NCBI RefSeq assembly: GCF_001424385.1
Contig: NZ_LMPO01000001.1
Location: forward strand, 498,476 to 562,475
Length of the DNA stretch: 64,000 bases
Source of the DNA: Curtobacterium sp. Leaf183
GTDB lineage: Bacteria > Actinomycetota > Actinomycetes > Actinomycetales > Microbacteriaceae
Reading direction: 5' to 3'
Each line of letters starts with the position of its first letter. Position 1 is the stretch's first letter. Made by a program: the position numbers and the translations under genes. This document shows positions 16,271 through 25,487 of this stretch, one piece after another. The notes under the pieces are model-generated. The model saw only the letters and a program-made list of their open reading frames with translations. It did no database searches and was not told where the DNA came from.

Positions 16271-17067
16271 GGCTTCCCGAAGCCCGCTCCCCGCAGCACC
16301 TGCTCGCCCGCACTCGAACGGACGTACGCGCTGAAGGACGCGGCGAGCGCGGCGTGCTCCGAGCCCGTGACGACGCCGATCGGGTAGGTGTTGACGGCCT
16401 TGGCCGCGGCGTCGAAGTCGACCCCGTCGACCTTGCCGTCGGCGCCCGTGACGTCGGTGACGTAGACCAGCCCGGCGTCGGCCTGTCCGGACTCGACCTT
16501 GCCGAGCACGTCGGTGACGGACTGTTCCTCGCTGACGGGCTGCAGCGTGACCCCGCTGGCCTGTTCGACGGTCTGGGTCGCCGCGCCGCAGGGCACGGGC
16601 GCCGCGCACGTCACGACCTGCAGTCCGGGTGCGGTCAGGTCCCGCAGGTCGAGGATGCCCTTCGGGTTGCCGGGGGCGACCGCGATCTGCAGGGTGTTCG
16701 TCGCGAAGGCCGGGGTGCCGCCGGTGATGAGTCCGGCGTCGGTGAGCTTGGTCATGTTCGCCTCGTCCGCGCTGGCGAACACGTCGGCGGGGGCGCCGTT
16801 CTGGATCTGCGACACCAGGTCGCTCGAGCCCGCGAACGAGAAGATCACGGTGGCGCCCGGGTGGGACGCCTCGTAGTCCTTGCCGAGCGTGGTGAACGTC
16901 TGCTGCAGGGACGCCGCGGCGAAGACGGTGATCGCGCCGGTGGGGGTCGCACTGGCGCCCGGCGTGGTGCTCGCACCGCCGCTGTTGTCCGTCCCGCCCT
17001 GGGTGCGGCACCCGGACAGGAGCGCGGCGGCGACGACCGCCGTGACGATCGCGCTGGTCCTGCGCAT
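16267..17067 (-). CDS. modA: Molybdate-binding lipoprotein
   Basis: A 266-residue substrate-binding lipoprotein. The signal peptide ends in a lipobox AALLSGC, with the lipidated cysteine near residue 20, followed by a Ser/Thr/Pro linker. ITVFAAASLQQTF and FSFAGSSDLVSQIQNGAPAD match the two oxyanion-binding segments of ModA. It delivers molybdate, or possibly tungstate, to ModBC. It has a real leader: TAGGAT near 17110-17115 (minus strand), and GAGGGG about 7 nt before the ATG. Confidence 0.93.
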   Translation of the reverse strand: MRRTSAIVTAVVAAALLSGCRTQGGTDNSGGASTTPGASATPTGAITVFAAASLQQTFTTLGKDYEASHPGATVIFSFAGSSDLVSQIQNGAPADVFASADEANMTKLTDAGLITGGTPAFATNTLQIAVAPGNPKGILDLRDLTAPGLQVVTCAAPVPCGAATQTVEQASGVTLQPVSEEQSVTDVLGKVESGQADAGLVYVTDVTGADGKVDGVDFDAAAKAVNTYPIGVVTGSEHAALAASFSAYVRSSAGEQVLRGAGFGKP

Positions 17068-17138
17068 GTCCGATCCCCTCTGAGCCGCATCTGCGACTAC
17101 TCCACCCGATCCTAGGCGCATCTGCTCCGCGGGACGGG

Positions 17139-18194
17139 TCAGACGACCGGGCGGCCCTCCCGCTGCCAGGCCTGCATGCCACCGTCGAGGACCACGGCGG
17201 GGCGGCCTGCGGCCGACGCCCACGCGACGGCACGGGGGCCACGTGCGCAGACGACCACGAGCGCCGATCCGCTGTCCTGACCGTCGGTCGCGAGCTCGTC
17301 CGGGGTCACGGCACCCGGGATGACCCCCTCGGCCCGCTCCTCCGGCGTCCGCACGTCGACCACGACCAGCGGGTCGGCCGGGTCGGCGAGCCGCGCCGCG
17401 AGCGCCGCGGGGGCGATCCGGTCGGGTTCCGCTACCGGAGCCGGGGGCCGGCGCGAGTCGGGCCCCCGTCGCAGCGGGCTCTCGGTCCAGCGCCAGCGTC
17501 GGGCGTCGACGCTGAGCACCCGGCCGACCAGCGGGTCCCCGAGTCCGGCCACGATCGCCGTCACCTGCGCCGCCATCACCGACCCGACCGCCCCACACAG
17601 GGCGGGGAGCACGCCGTCGACCGCGCACGACCCCTCGTCCGGGTGCACGTCGGGGTGCAGGTCGTGGAAGTCCACCGGGGTGCCGGTCACCGTTCCCGCG
17701 TCGTCGAAGACCGACACCTGCCCGTCGTAGCCGAGCACGGTCCCCCAGACGAACGGCACCCCCGCTGCGGCGCAGGCGTCGGACACCTCGCGGGTGACCA
17801 CGACCGAGTCCGCGGCGTCGACCACCACGTCGTGCCCGGTGACCACCGCGGCTGCGAACCGCTCGACACGGGCGTCGACGACGGCCTCGGGGTCGACCGC
17901 CCGCGCGTGCTCGGCGGCGACCTGCGCCTTCGGCCGGCCGAGGTCCGCCGTCGTGAAGAGCGTCTGCCGAGCCAGATTCGACGGGTCGACGGTGTCCGGG
18001 TCGACGATGGTCAGCCGGGCGATCCCACTGCCGGCCAGGTAGGACACGACCGGGGCGCCGAGACCGCCGGCTCCGACGACCAGGACCCGTGCGCCCGCCA
18101 GGCGTTCCAGGGTGCGGTCTCCGCCGGCGTCGAGGGCGGCGGTGCGGGACCCCAGCCGGCGTCGGGCGGGGCTCAGCGGGTCACTCGTCGTCAC
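17139..18194 (-). CDS. moeB: MoeB/ThiF-type adenylyltransferase with C-terminal rhodanese domain
   Basis: A 351-residue E1-like enzyme. The ATP-binding loop GAGGLG is at residues 41-46, followed by DPSNLARQTLF, the conserved E1 arginine segment. A rhodanese domain occupies about residues 255-351, with the active cysteine near 316 in CARGPRA. It should adenylate the MoaD Gly-Gly tail and pass sulfur to it, so the two halves may cover both activation and sulfuration. It overlaps the HTH-TOBE gene by 14 nt and is transcribed with it. A ThiS partner is also possible. Confidence 0.88.
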   Translation of the reverse strand: MTTSDPLSPARRRLGSRTAALDAGGDRTLERLAGARVLVVGAGGLGAPVVSYLAGSGIARLTIVDPDTVDPSNLARQTLFTTADLGRPKAQVAAEHARAVDPEAVVDARVERFAAAVVTGHDVVVDAADSVVVTREVSDACAAAGVPFVWGTVLGYDGQVSVFDDAGTVTGTPVDFHDLHPDVHPDEGSCAVDGVLPALCGAVGSVMAAQVTAIVAGLGDPLVGRVLSVDARRWRWTESPLRRGPDSRRPPAPVAEPDRIAPAALAARLADPADPLVVVDVRTPEERAEGVIPGAVTPDELATDGQDSGSALVVVCARGPRAVAWASAAGRPAVVLDGGMQAWQREGRPVV

Positions 18195-18585
18195 GGGGCG
18201 CCTCCACGGTGACCATCGTCGCCTTGACCGATGCCGTCGCGACGGACCCGACCTCGAGCCCGAGCTCGCGGACGGCCTCGGCGCTCATCAGGGACACGAC
18301 GCGGTGCGGGCCGCACTGCAGTTCGACCTGGGCCATCACGGTGTCGACGACGACGTCGGTCACGATGCCGACGAACCGGTTCCGTGCCGAGCTCCGTCCG
18401 ACGGCGGGGTCGGGCAGCGCGGCACTCTGGGCCTTCGCGTGCACGGCCAGTTCGTGCCCGTCGACGACCGCGCGGCCGGTGTCGTCCGAAAAACGTGTGA
18501 ACGTCCCCGCATCCACCAGTCGACGGACGGTGTCGTCGCTGACACCGAGGTACCGGGCGGCATCCCTGATGCGTAGGCGGCTCAT
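18181..18585 (-). CDS. Helix-turn-helix plus TOBE (Mop-like) molybdate-responsive protein
   Basis: A 134-residue protein with a MerR/excisionase-like N-terminal helix-turn-helix (RIRDAARYLGVSDDTVRRLVDAG, about residues 5-27) joined to a single TOBE/Mop domain (about 67-130). Mop domains bind molybdate or tungstate, so this looks like a compact sensor-regulator that may play the ModE role for the adjacent molybdenum genes; this role is inferred. TAACAT (18592-18597, minus strand) lies six bases before the ATG. It heads the transcript with moeB. Confidence 0.82.
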   Translation of the reverse strand: MSRLRIRDAARYLGVSDDTVRRLVDAGTFTRFSDDTGRAVVDGHELAVHAKAQSAALPDPAVGRSSARNRFVGIVTDVVVDTVMAQVELQCGPHRVVSLMSAEAVRELGLEVGSVATASVKATMVTVEAPRDDE

Positions 18586-18713
18586 GCCGGGATGTTAGCG
18601 GGTGCGGACACCTGCCGGATCCTGTGAGCACTCCGAATCAGGGGGTGTCCTTCCCAGCCCACCGCGTCTCCGCTTCGGGTCCCCGTCCAGGAGCCGCCGA
18701 TACCGTCAAGCCC

Positions 18714-20369
18714 GTGAGCGCACCCCGGACCGGCACCATCAGCGTCCCTCGGCCGCTGTCCGCACCCACGGTGCGCAGCCGGCTCCGAGGGGCCACCGGT
18801 GCCGTCGGTCTGGCCGTCGTGCGGACCCCCGAACTCACCATCGGCGCACTCGCGGTCATCGTCACCGCGGCGTTCTCGTGGGTGCCCTCGCTCTGGTACG
18901 ACGAAGCCGCCACGGTCACCAGCGCGACCCGCAGCTGGCCGCAGCTCTGGGCCGAACTGCACTCGGTGGACGCCGTGCACGGTCTCTACTACGCGCTCAT
19001 GCACGCGTGGTTCTGGCTGGTCGGGTACACGCCCTTCACCCTGCGGTTCCCGAGCGCACTGGCGATCGGTGTCGCCGCAGGACTCGTCGTCGCCCTCGGT
19101 CGACGACTCGGCGGACGCCGACTCGGCATCGTCGCCGGGCTCGTCTTCCTCGCACTCCCCCGCGTCCAGTGGGCGGGTGGTGAGGGCCGCCCGTACGCCA
19201 CCATCACGGCGCTCTCGGTGTGCCTGACCCTCGTCGGTCTGACCGCGGTCCGCCGCACGCGGTCCGGCCGTCGTCCGGTGCTGTGGTGGTCCGCCTACGG
19301 CGTCGTCGCCCTGGTCGCGGTGACCTTCAACGTCTACCTCGCACTCGCGGTCGTCGCGCACGCGGTCGTCCTGCTCTGGACCGGTCTCGCCGAGCGTCGA
19401 CGCACGCGCGACTCGCTCATGACCGCGCGGGGGTCGTCCGCGCAGCCCCTGGTGTCCCGTCGGGCCGTGCGGTCGTGGATGATCGCCGCCGGTTCCGCTG
19501 CACTCCTGGTCTCGCCCTTCGTGCTCGCGGTCGCGTCGCAGTCCAAGCAGGTCGGCTGGATCGCCGGCATCACCGAGCGCACCAACGACCAGGTGTTCGC
19601 GACCGCGTGGTTCGGCGGGCTCAACTGGTACGCCGCCGTCGCCTGGACCCTCATGGCCGTCGGGGTCGTCGTCGCCGTGGTCCGGTCGCACCGGCGCAGC
19701 CCCTCGGTCCGCGCGCTGTTCCGGATGCAGGCCGTCCGTGTCGCCCTGCCGCTGGCGATCCTGCCGACCGCGGCCCTCGTCGGCGCGACCGCTCTGGGTG
19801 AGCACCTGTACTCCCCGAAGTACGCCAGCCTGAGCCTGCCGTTCGTCGCCCTGCTCATCGCCCTGGCCCTCACGGTGGTGCGGCCCAAGGCCCTGCTGGT
19901 CGGTGGGCTCGCGGTGGTGCTCGTGCTGTCCGTCCCGAACGCCTACGACGTCAAGACCCCGCTGTCGAAGCAGGACTCCACCTGGGCACGCGCCGCGTCC
20001 ATCGTGGCCGCCGCCCGCGACGCCCGGCCCGACGCCGACGAGGGCGTCATCTACGGCAGCGTCTACCGCCACCCGGGCGCCACCGCCGACATCATCCGCG
20101 TGTCCTACCCGTGGGCGTTCACCGGCATGACCGACCTGGGCGTCCGCAAGGACGGCCCGGAGTCCGGCGTCCTCTGGAACCAGACCGGCGACCTGGCGAC
20201 GACCGTCCCCGCACGACTCGGTGACATCGACACCGTCTGGTTCGTCGGCGGCACCTCGCGCAACATCGAGCCCGAGGCCGCCGCCGTGCTCGCCCGACAG
20301 GGCTTCGTCGCCGAGCACCACTGGCAGACCGGCACCGTGCTGCTCACGCAGTACGTCCGCGCACGCTGA
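18714..20369 (+). CDS. Glycosyltransferase family 39-like membrane mannosyltransferase
   Basis: A 551-residue polytopic GT-C enzyme with about eleven membrane helices. After the first helix the loop reads WYDEAATV, the acidic catalytic motif of this superfamily, which uses polyprenyl-phosphate sugars outside the membrane. A large C-terminal soluble region follows the last helix. The target glycan is unknown. I chose GTG 18714 because TACCGT (18701-18706) lies 7 nt upstream; an upstream in-frame start at 18624 would give 30 extra residues with no hydrophobic or conserved content. Confidence 0.83.
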   Translation: MSAPRTGTISVPRPLSAPTVRSRLRGATGAVGLAVVRTPELTIGALAVIVTAAFSWVPSLWYDEAATVTSATRSWPQLWAELHSVDAVHGLYYALMHAWFWLVGYTPFTLRFPSALAIGVAAGLVVALGRRLGGRRLGIVAGLVFLALPRVQWAGGEGRPYATITALSVCLTLVGLTAVRRTRSGRRPVLWWSAYGVVALVAVTFNVYLALAVVAHAVVLLWTGLAERRRTRDSLMTARGSSAQPLVSRRAVRSWMIAAGSAALLVSPFVLAVASQSKQVGWIAGITERTNDQVFATAWFGGLNWYAAVAWTLMAVGVVVAVVRSHRRSPSVRALFRMQAVRVALPLAILPTAALVGATALGEHLYSPKYASLSLPFVALLIALALTVVRPKALLVGGLAVVLVLSVPNAYDVKTPLSKQDSTWARAASIVAAARDARPDADEGVIYGSVYRHPGATADIIRVSYPWAFTGMTDLGVRKDGPESGVLWNQTGDLATTVPARLGDIDTVWFVGGTSRNIEPEAAAVLARQGFVAEHHWQTGTVLLTQYVRAR

Positions 20370-20419
20370 CCCGCGAGCACCTGCACGGTCCCGATGCCGC
20401 GCTGTGCCATGCTGCGAGC

Positions 20420-20935
20420 ATGCAGCACGACGTCCGCCTGATCGCGCCGGCCGACGCCGCACCGCTCGCCGACCTGCTCGTCCGGAACCGCGCGTGGCTC
20501 GCCCCGTGGGATCCCGCGCGGCCCGACTCCTACTTCACCGAGGGCGGCCAGCGCGCCGAGATCGACGGCTGTCTGCGCCGCCGGGGTCGCGGCGACATGC
20601 TGCCCCTCGTCATCACCACCGACGACGTGGTCGTGGGACGGCTCAACGTCAACTCGATCGTCCGCGGCGCGTTCGAGTCCGGTACCCTCGGCTACTGGGT
20701 CGCCGAGGAGTCGGCCGGGCACGGAGCGGCGACCACGGCCGTGGGACTGGCCGCGCGCATGGCGTTCGACTGCCTCGGGCTGCACCGGCTCGAGGCGGGG
20801 ACGCTCCCCCACAACGCGCGGTCCCAGCGGGTGCTCGAGAAGAGCGGCTTCGAGCGGTACGGCTACGCGCCGCGCTACCTGCGCATCGCCGGGGACTGGC
20901 AGGACCACGTGCTGTTCCAGCGCCTAGCCGACTGA
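20420..20935 (+). CDS. GNAT family N-acetyltransferase (RimJ/RimL-like)
   Basis: A 171-residue acetyltransferase. The acetyl-CoA-binding core is seen as LGYWVAEESAGHGAATTAV (about residues 90-110), and the later LHRLEAGTLPHNARSQRVLEKSGFE segment is typical of the RimJ/RimL branch that acetylates N-termini or small molecules. The acceptor is unknown. CATGCT (20408-20413) lies six bases before the ATG, consistent with a leaderless message. It is convergent with ispE. Confidence 0.87.
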   Translation: MQHDVRLIAPADAAPLADLLVRNRAWLAPWDPARPDSYFTEGGQRAEIDGCLRRRGRGDMLPLVITTDDVVVGRLNVNSIVRGAFESGTLGYWVAEESAGHGAATTAVGLAARMAFDCLGLHRLEAGTLPHNARSQRVLEKSGFERYGYAPRYLRIAGDWQDHVLFQRLAD

Positions 20936-20987
20936 CGGCGCCACGTCGACGCACGGTGGCGCCGCGGACGGCGGTGCTCGGGTCGGC

Positions 20988-21920
20988 TCAGTGCACCAGG
21001 CGGGCGCCGTGCACCGGACCGGTCGCCCGGACGGCGACGAAGCCCGCGGCGCTCAGCGCCACCTGGACCTCGAGCGCGTTGTCGCGGTCGGCGACGAGGA
21101 ACGCGACCGTCGGCCCGCTGCCGGACACCAGACCCGCCAGCGCACCGGACTTCTCCCCGAGCTCGAGCGTCCGCGCCAGCTCGGGCTGCAGCCGCATCGC
21201 CGGGGCCTGCAGGTCGTTGTGCAGGCAGTCGGCCAACAGGTCGGGGTCGCCGGCACGCAGGGCCTGCAGCACGTTGGACTCCACCACCGGGGTGGACGGC
21301 GCCGGAGCGATGTCGGCACGGTAGCGGTCGCGGTGGGCGTCGAGCGCACGGTAGACCGCCGGGGTCGACAGCCCGTCGTCGCTGAGCGCCAGCACCCAGT
21401 GGAACTCGCCCTTCGCGAGCGCCGGACTGAGCTCGTCGCCACGACCCGTCCCGACCGCGGTCCCGCCGGCGAAGGCGAACGGCACGTCGGCCCCGAGTCG
21501 TGCGGCGATCCGGAGCAGTTCGTCCCGCCCGAGCGCCGTGCCCCAGAGGGTGTCCACGGCGAGCAGCGTGGCTGCCGCGTCGGCCGATCCCCCGCCCATG
21601 CCGCCCGCGACCGGGACGCGCTTCTCGATGGTCAGCCGCACCCCACCGGTGTACCCGGCCGACTCGGCGACCATCCGGGCCGCACGGATCGCCAGGTTCG
21701 TGCCGTCGACGGGCACGGACGACGTGTCGATCGAACCGGTGAACGTGACGGAGAAGTCGTCGGCGGGTTCGGCGACGACGTCCTCGAACAGCGAGACCGC
21801 CTGGTACGCCGTCGCGACGTCGTGGTAGCCGTCGTCCTGCAGGGCTCCGACCGACAGGAAGACGTTGATCTTGCCGGGGGCGCGCGTCCGGACGCGTGTC
21901 GGAGCGGCCAGCGAGGTCAT
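20988..21920 (-). CDS. ispE: 4-diphosphocytidyl-2-C-methyl-D-erythritol kinase
   Basis: A 310-residue GHMP kinase phosphorylating CDP-methylerythritol in the non-mevalonate isoprenoid pathway. The substrate-binding start [13 protein letters not shown] and the ATP loop [13 protein letters not shown] (residues 103-115) are intact, as is the [11 protein letters not shown] motif near the C-terminus. In many actinobacteria ispE directly follows rsmA, but here rsmA lies more than 6 kb upstream. TAGGTT (21927-21932, minus strand) six bases before the ATG provides its own promoter. Confidence 0.94.
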   Translation of the reverse strand: MTSLAAPTRVRTRAPGKINVFLSVGALQDDGYHDVATAYQAVSLFEDVVAEPADDFSVTFTGSIDTSSVPVDGTNLAIRAARMVAESAGYTGGVRLTIEKRVPVAGGMGGGSADAAATLLAVDTLWGTALGRDELLRIAARLGADVPFAFAGGTAVGTGRGDELSPALAKGEFHWVLALSDDGLSTPAVYRALDAHRDRYRADIAPAPSTPVVESNVLQALRAGDPDLLADCLHNDLQAPAMRLQPELARTLELGEKSGALAGLVSGSGPTVAFLVADRDNALEVQVALSAAGFVAVRATGPVHGARLVH

Positions 21921-21929
21921 GACCCCAAC

Positions 21930-23234
21930 CTATCCCGCGCGCGCTGCGGTGAAACCACGCTCCAGGTCGGTCAGGATGTCGTCCGGGTGCTCCAGGCCGA
22001 TCGACAGGCGGATGAGTCCCTCGCCCACACCAGCGGATGCCCGCTCCGACGGGGTCATCTGCACGTGGGTCGTGGACGCCGGGTGCACGACGAGCGACCG
22101 GACGTCGCCGATGTTCGAGACGTGGTCGAACAGCTCGAGGGCATCGACGAACCGACGCCCCGCCTCGACACCGCCGGCGAGGTCGAACGCCAGCACCGCG
22201 GACGGACCCGCGGGGACGTACCGCTGCTGCAGGTGGTGCCACGGCGACGAGGGCAGCCCGGCGTAGTGCACGTGCTCGACCTGGTCGTGGGCGTCGAGCC
22301 ACGACGCGACCGTCGCGGCGTTCGCCACGTGCCGGTCCATGCGCAGCGACAGCGTCTGGATGCCCTGCAGCACCAGGAACGCGTTCAACGGTGCGATGGC
22401 CGGGCCGAGGTCGGCCAGCAGCTTCGACCGCGTGCGCTGGATGTAGGCGCGGCGCCCGAACTTGGCGGCGAAGTCGGTGTTCGCGAAGCCGGACTCCTGC
22501 GTCGACGTCAGCTGCGGGTACTGCTCCGCGTGGGCGGCCCAGTCGAAGTTCCCGCTGTCGACGATCAGCCCCGCGATGGCGCTGCCGTGCCCGGCGAGGT
22601 ACTTCGTCGCCGAGTGCACGACGATGTCCGCGCCGTGTTCGATCGGGCGGACCAGGTACGGCGTGGCGATGGTGTTGTCGACGATGAGCGGCACGCCCGC
22701 GTCGTGCGCCACACCCGCGACCCCGGCGAAGTCGAGGACGTCGCCACGCGGGTTCGGGATCGACTCCCCGAAGAACGCCCGGGTCTCGGGACGCACGGCG
22801 GCGGCCCACTCCGACAGGTCGGTGGGGTCCTGCACGAACGTGACCGCGATGCCGAGGTCCTTGAGCGTCGACGCGAACAGCGTGTAGGTCGCCCCGTACA
22901 GCGACGCGCTCGCCACCAGGTGGGCACCGGCGCGGGCCAGTCCGAGCACCGCGAGCGTCGTGGCCGCCTGGCCCGACGCCAGCGCCAGGGCGCCGACCCC
23001 GCCCTCGAGGTCGGCGATCCGGCGTTCGAGCGCCGCTGCCGACGGGTTGTTCACGCGCGAGTAGGTGTGCCCGGGGGCGTCGAGCATGAAGCGGTCGGCT
23101 GCGTCGTCGCCGGACGGGTAGACGAACGCGGCGGTCTGGGCGATCGGCGGCACGTTCGCCCCGAAGCCCGGGTCGGCCTTGTACCCGGCACGGATCTGCC
23201 GCGTCTCGAAGCGCCAGTCGTCCTCGGCGGCCAT
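21930..23234 (-). CDS. O-acetylhomoserine sulfhydrylase-like PLP enzyme (MetY family)
   Basis: A 434-residue Cys/Met-metabolism PLP enzyme. The cofactor lysine is Lys211 in HSATKYLAGHG, preceded by the Asp-containing PLIVDNTIATPYL segment. The N-terminus ETRQIRAGYKADPGFGANVPPI and the length fit O-acetylhomoserine aminocarboxypropyltransferase, which makes homocysteine from acetylhomoserine and sulfide. The start ATG shares one base with the stop of the upstream flavin-monooxygenase gene (TGATG at 23232-23236), so translation is coupled. The pairing suggests that sulfur released by the monooxygenase ends up in methionine. Confidence 0.88.
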   Translation of the reverse strand: MAAEDDWRFETRQIRAGYKADPGFGANVPPIAQTAAFVYPSGDDAADRFMLDAPGHTYSRVNNPSAAALERRIADLEGGVGALALASGQAATTLAVLGLARAGAHLVASASLYGATYTLFASTLKDLGIAVTFVQDPTDLSEWAAAVRPETRAFFGESIPNPRGDVLDFAGVAGVAHDAGVPLIVDNTIATPYLVRPIEHGADIVVHSATKYLAGHGSAIAGLIVDSGNFDWAAHAEQYPQLTSTQESGFANTDFAAKFGRRAYIQRTRSKLLADLGPAIAPLNAFLVLQGIQTLSLRMDRHVANAATVASWLDAHDQVEHVHYAGLPSSPWHHLQQRYVPAGPSAVLAFDLAGGVEAGRRFVDALELFDHVSNIGDVRSLVVHPASTTHVQMTPSERASAGVGEGLIRLSIGLEHPDDILTDLERGFTAARAG

Positions 23235-24295
23235 CAGGACGCCGTCCCGGCCGCGACGGGCGACGCCGACACGGACGCCCGCACGAGCGGGATGACCTGC
23301 TCGCCGAACCGCTCCATCTCCTCGAGCTGCGGGGAGAACTGCAGCAGCAGGGTGTCGACACCGGCGTCCTCGTACTCGCGGATCCGCGAAGCGACCTGCT
23401 CCGGGGTCCCGACGAAGCCCGGACGCAGGCCCCGGTTGGACACCGAGTAGTCCTCGAGCGAGGGGACGTGCTCGAGCTGCGACTTCGAGATGAAGTCCTG
23501 GTAGGACTCGTAGGCGTTGCCGTGCTGCACGTCCGTGATGCGCGCGAGCTCGGCCTGCGCTTCCGCTTCCGTCTCGCGGACGATCGCGTACGCGGCCATG
23601 CCGAACGCCTCGAACGGCGGCAGCCCGGCCTCGTCGCGGCGACGGCGCATCTCGGCGATCTTGGCGCGGAGCTCCTCGACGGTCCCGCCGTGGGTCACGT
23701 AGGCGTCGGCGTAGTGGGTGATGCTCGCCTTGCCGGCCTCGCTCTCGCCACCGGCGTAGATGCGGGGCGTCACGCGCGGCTTCGGCTCGAGGTGGGCGTT
23801 CTGGATGTCGTAGTACTCGCCGGAGAACGAGTACGGGGTCTGGCTCCAGAGCCCCTTCATGACCTCGACGAACTCGGCCGTGCGCTTGTACCGGTCGTCG
23901 TGCTCGGAGAAGATCCCGCCGTACTGCCGTGCCTCTTCGGCCCACCACGCGCTCACCACGTTGAAGGTGAACCGGCCACCGGAGATGTCGTCGATCGTCG
24001 CCGCCTGCTTGGCCGTGACCGCCGGCAGGTGGTAGCCGGGGCGCATCGCCGCCATGATCTCGAGCCGGTCGGTGGTCGCCGCGATGGCCGCGGCGAGCGC
24101 CCACGCCTCGAGTGAGGGCGCCGCGACGCCCTTGATGTCGTTGAGGTTGAGCTCCGGGACGAGCGTCAGGTCGAAGCCGATCCGCTCGGCGCGCTGCGCC
24201 AGGCGCTTGACGTAGTCGAAGGTGACGGGCATCTGCTCGTCGTCGACGTTGCGCAGCCAGCCGCCGAAGAGCGGGGTCCAGTATCCGAATCGCAC
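23234..24295 (-). CDS. LLM-class FMN-dependent monooxygenase (SsuD/SfnG-like)
   Basis: A 353-residue bacterial-luciferase-fold monooxygenase using reduced FMN and oxygen. The barrel starts with RFGYWTPLFGGWLR, and the RPGYHLPAVTAKQAATIDDISGGRF segment, with GRFTFNVVSAWW following, matches the alkanesulfonate/dimethylsulfone-type enzymes. Coupling to MetY points to oxidative release of sulfur from an organosulfur compound; the substrate is unknown. The GTG start has an AAGGA ribosome site at about 6 nt. A family B repeat lies between it and the upstream ATP-grasp gene. I see no dedicated flavin reductase in the window. Confidence 0.85.
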   Translation of the reverse strand: MRFGYWTPLFGGWLRNVDDEQMPVTFDYVKRLAQRAERIGFDLTLVPELNLNDIKGVAAPSLEAWALAAAIAATTDRLEIMAAMRPGYHLPAVTAKQAATIDDISGGRFTFNVVSAWWAEEARQYGGIFSEHDDRYKRTAEFVEVMKGLWSQTPYSFSGEYYDIQNAHLEPKPRVTPRIYAGGESEAGKASITHYADAYVTHGGTVEELRAKIAEMRRRRDEAGLPPFEAFGMAAYAIVRETEAEAQAELARITDVQHGNAYESYQDFISKSQLEHVPSLEDYSVSNRGLRPGFVGTPEQVASRIREYEDAGVDTLLLQFSPQLEEMERFGEQVIPLVRASVSASPVAAGTAS

Positions 24296-24320
24296 GAGGT
24301 TCCTTGCTGGTGGGGACGAC

Positions 24321-24366
24321 GGACTGGAGGCTCGGTGCCGGTGGTGAGCCGGGCCTCCCGTCCGGT
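24321..24366. repeat. Dispersed repeat family B, copy 2
   Basis: GGACTGGAGGC (24321-24331) and GCCTCCCGTCC (24353-24363) are inverted arms with one mismatch. The element ends just beyond the ATP-grasp stop codon at 24378, a placement shared with the copies at 31571 and 52897, so it may be a terminator or attenuator between the ATP-grasp and monooxygenase genes. Confidence 0.75.
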
Positions 24367-24377
24367 GGGTGGTCGGG

Positions 24378-25391
24378 TCAGTCGCGCGCCGCTGCGCCCG
24401 CGGTGGCGGGCTGGTACGCGGCGTCCAGCAGGCCACCCAGGTAGCGCGCGATCGAGCGCGGCCCGGAGGCGGGCGCCGATTCCTCGACGGCGGGGTTGTA
24501 GTTCGTGTTCGTGTTGATGTCGTACACGACGTGGCGGCCGTCGGTGGTCTCCATGAACTCGACGCCGGCGATCGTGATGCGCTGGTCGGCGAGGAAGGTG
24601 CGGAGCTGCTGGACGAGGGGATGGGCCGCGGTGACGTCGGCACGGACGCTGAACGCGGACGGTGCGCCGGCCGTCTCGGCGCCGGGGACGTCGCACACGG
24701 CACCGGCGATGACCTGGGGGACCTCGCAGGCGTCGGCCGGGCAGAGCTCGAAGCTGCCGGCGCTGGTGTCGACGCGGACGGCGTAGACGAACTCGCCGCC
24801 GACGAACTCGACCCGGGTGATGAAGGGCTCGCGGGCGGTCAGGTACTCCTGCAGCAGGGTGATGCCGTCGACCGGTTCCTCGAACTCCGGGGAGTCGACG
24901 TAAGCGTCGAACTCGGCCAGCGAGTCGAAGCGGCGGACGCCGAGGCCCTTGCCGCCCTGGTTGTGCTTGGTGATGAAGGGGACGTCCTGGCCGTCGGTGA
25001 AGGTCCGAGCGGCCTGCTTGAGCGTCGTCGAGCCGAACACGGCCGTGGTGCGCGGGACGTCGAACCCGGCGCCCGCGAGCAGCCCGTGCTGGGCGACCTT
25101 GGAGACCTCGAGCTCGAGGACGTGGCTGCCGCCGACGACGGGTCGTCCGGCGCGCTCGAGCCAGCCGAGGACCGCACGGGTGTACTCCTTGCTGTGCTCG
25201 TGCCCACGGGTGTGGGAACTCGCCGACATCCGGGACCAGTAGACGCCCGGCTCGGGCTCGGCTCCGAGGTCGATCTGCCCCTCGGTCAGCAGGATCTCCT
25301 GAACGGGGACGCCCTCGGCCTCGAAGGCAGCGGCGAGCGGCGGGAACCACTCGGGGTTCTCGTGGATGACGTACACGCGCGGAGTGCTCAC
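24378..25391 (-). CDS. RimK-like ATP-grasp domain protein
   Basis: A 337-residue ATP-grasp enzyme. The central lobe has the lysine-bearing FITKHNQGGKGLGVRRF segment (about 140-156) and the paired strand ITLLQEYL; the metal-binding end is VVYDINTNTNYNP, starting near residue 288. These enzymes join a carboxylate to an amine through an acyl phosphate, often building amino-acid or peptide conjugates. I do not recognise the subfamily or its substrate. TAGGGT (25398-25403, minus strand) lies six bases before the GTG. It precedes the monooxygenase and MetY genes on the same strand. Confidence 0.8.
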   Translation of the reverse strand: MSTPRVYVIHENPEWFPPLAAAFEAEGVPVQEILLTEGQIDLGAEPEPGVYWSRMSASSHTRGHEHSKEYTRAVLGWLERAGRPVVGGSHVLELEVSKVAQHGLLAGAGFDVPRTTAVFGSTTLKQAARTFTDGQDVPFITKHNQGGKGLGVRRFDSLAEFDAYVDSPEFEEPVDGITLLQEYLTAREPFITRVEFVGGEFVYAVRVDTSAGSFELCPADACEVPQVIAGAVCDVPGAETAGAPSAFSVRADVTAAHPLVQQLRTFLADQRITIAGVEFMETTDGRHVVYDINTNTNYNPAVEESAPASGPRSIARYLGGLLDAAYQPATAGAAARD

Positions 25392-25487
25392 GCGTCCACC
25401 CTAGGCACGGCGGGTCGGCAGGTGCCAGGTGTGTGACGCGGTGTTGCCCGGGGACCCTTGTGTGGAACATCAGTAGGTTGGGTGTTC

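Noticed and set aside
18624..18713. Longer N-terminus for the GT39-like protein from ATG 18624.
   Set aside because: TACCGT at 18701-18706 points to initiation at GTG 18714, and the extra 30 residues show no conserved or hydrophobic content.
21930..24378. SAM riboswitch upstream of the MetY-like gene.
   Set aside because: MetY overlaps the preceding gene, and the 82-bp gap before the monooxygenase holds a family B repeat and a ribosome site only.
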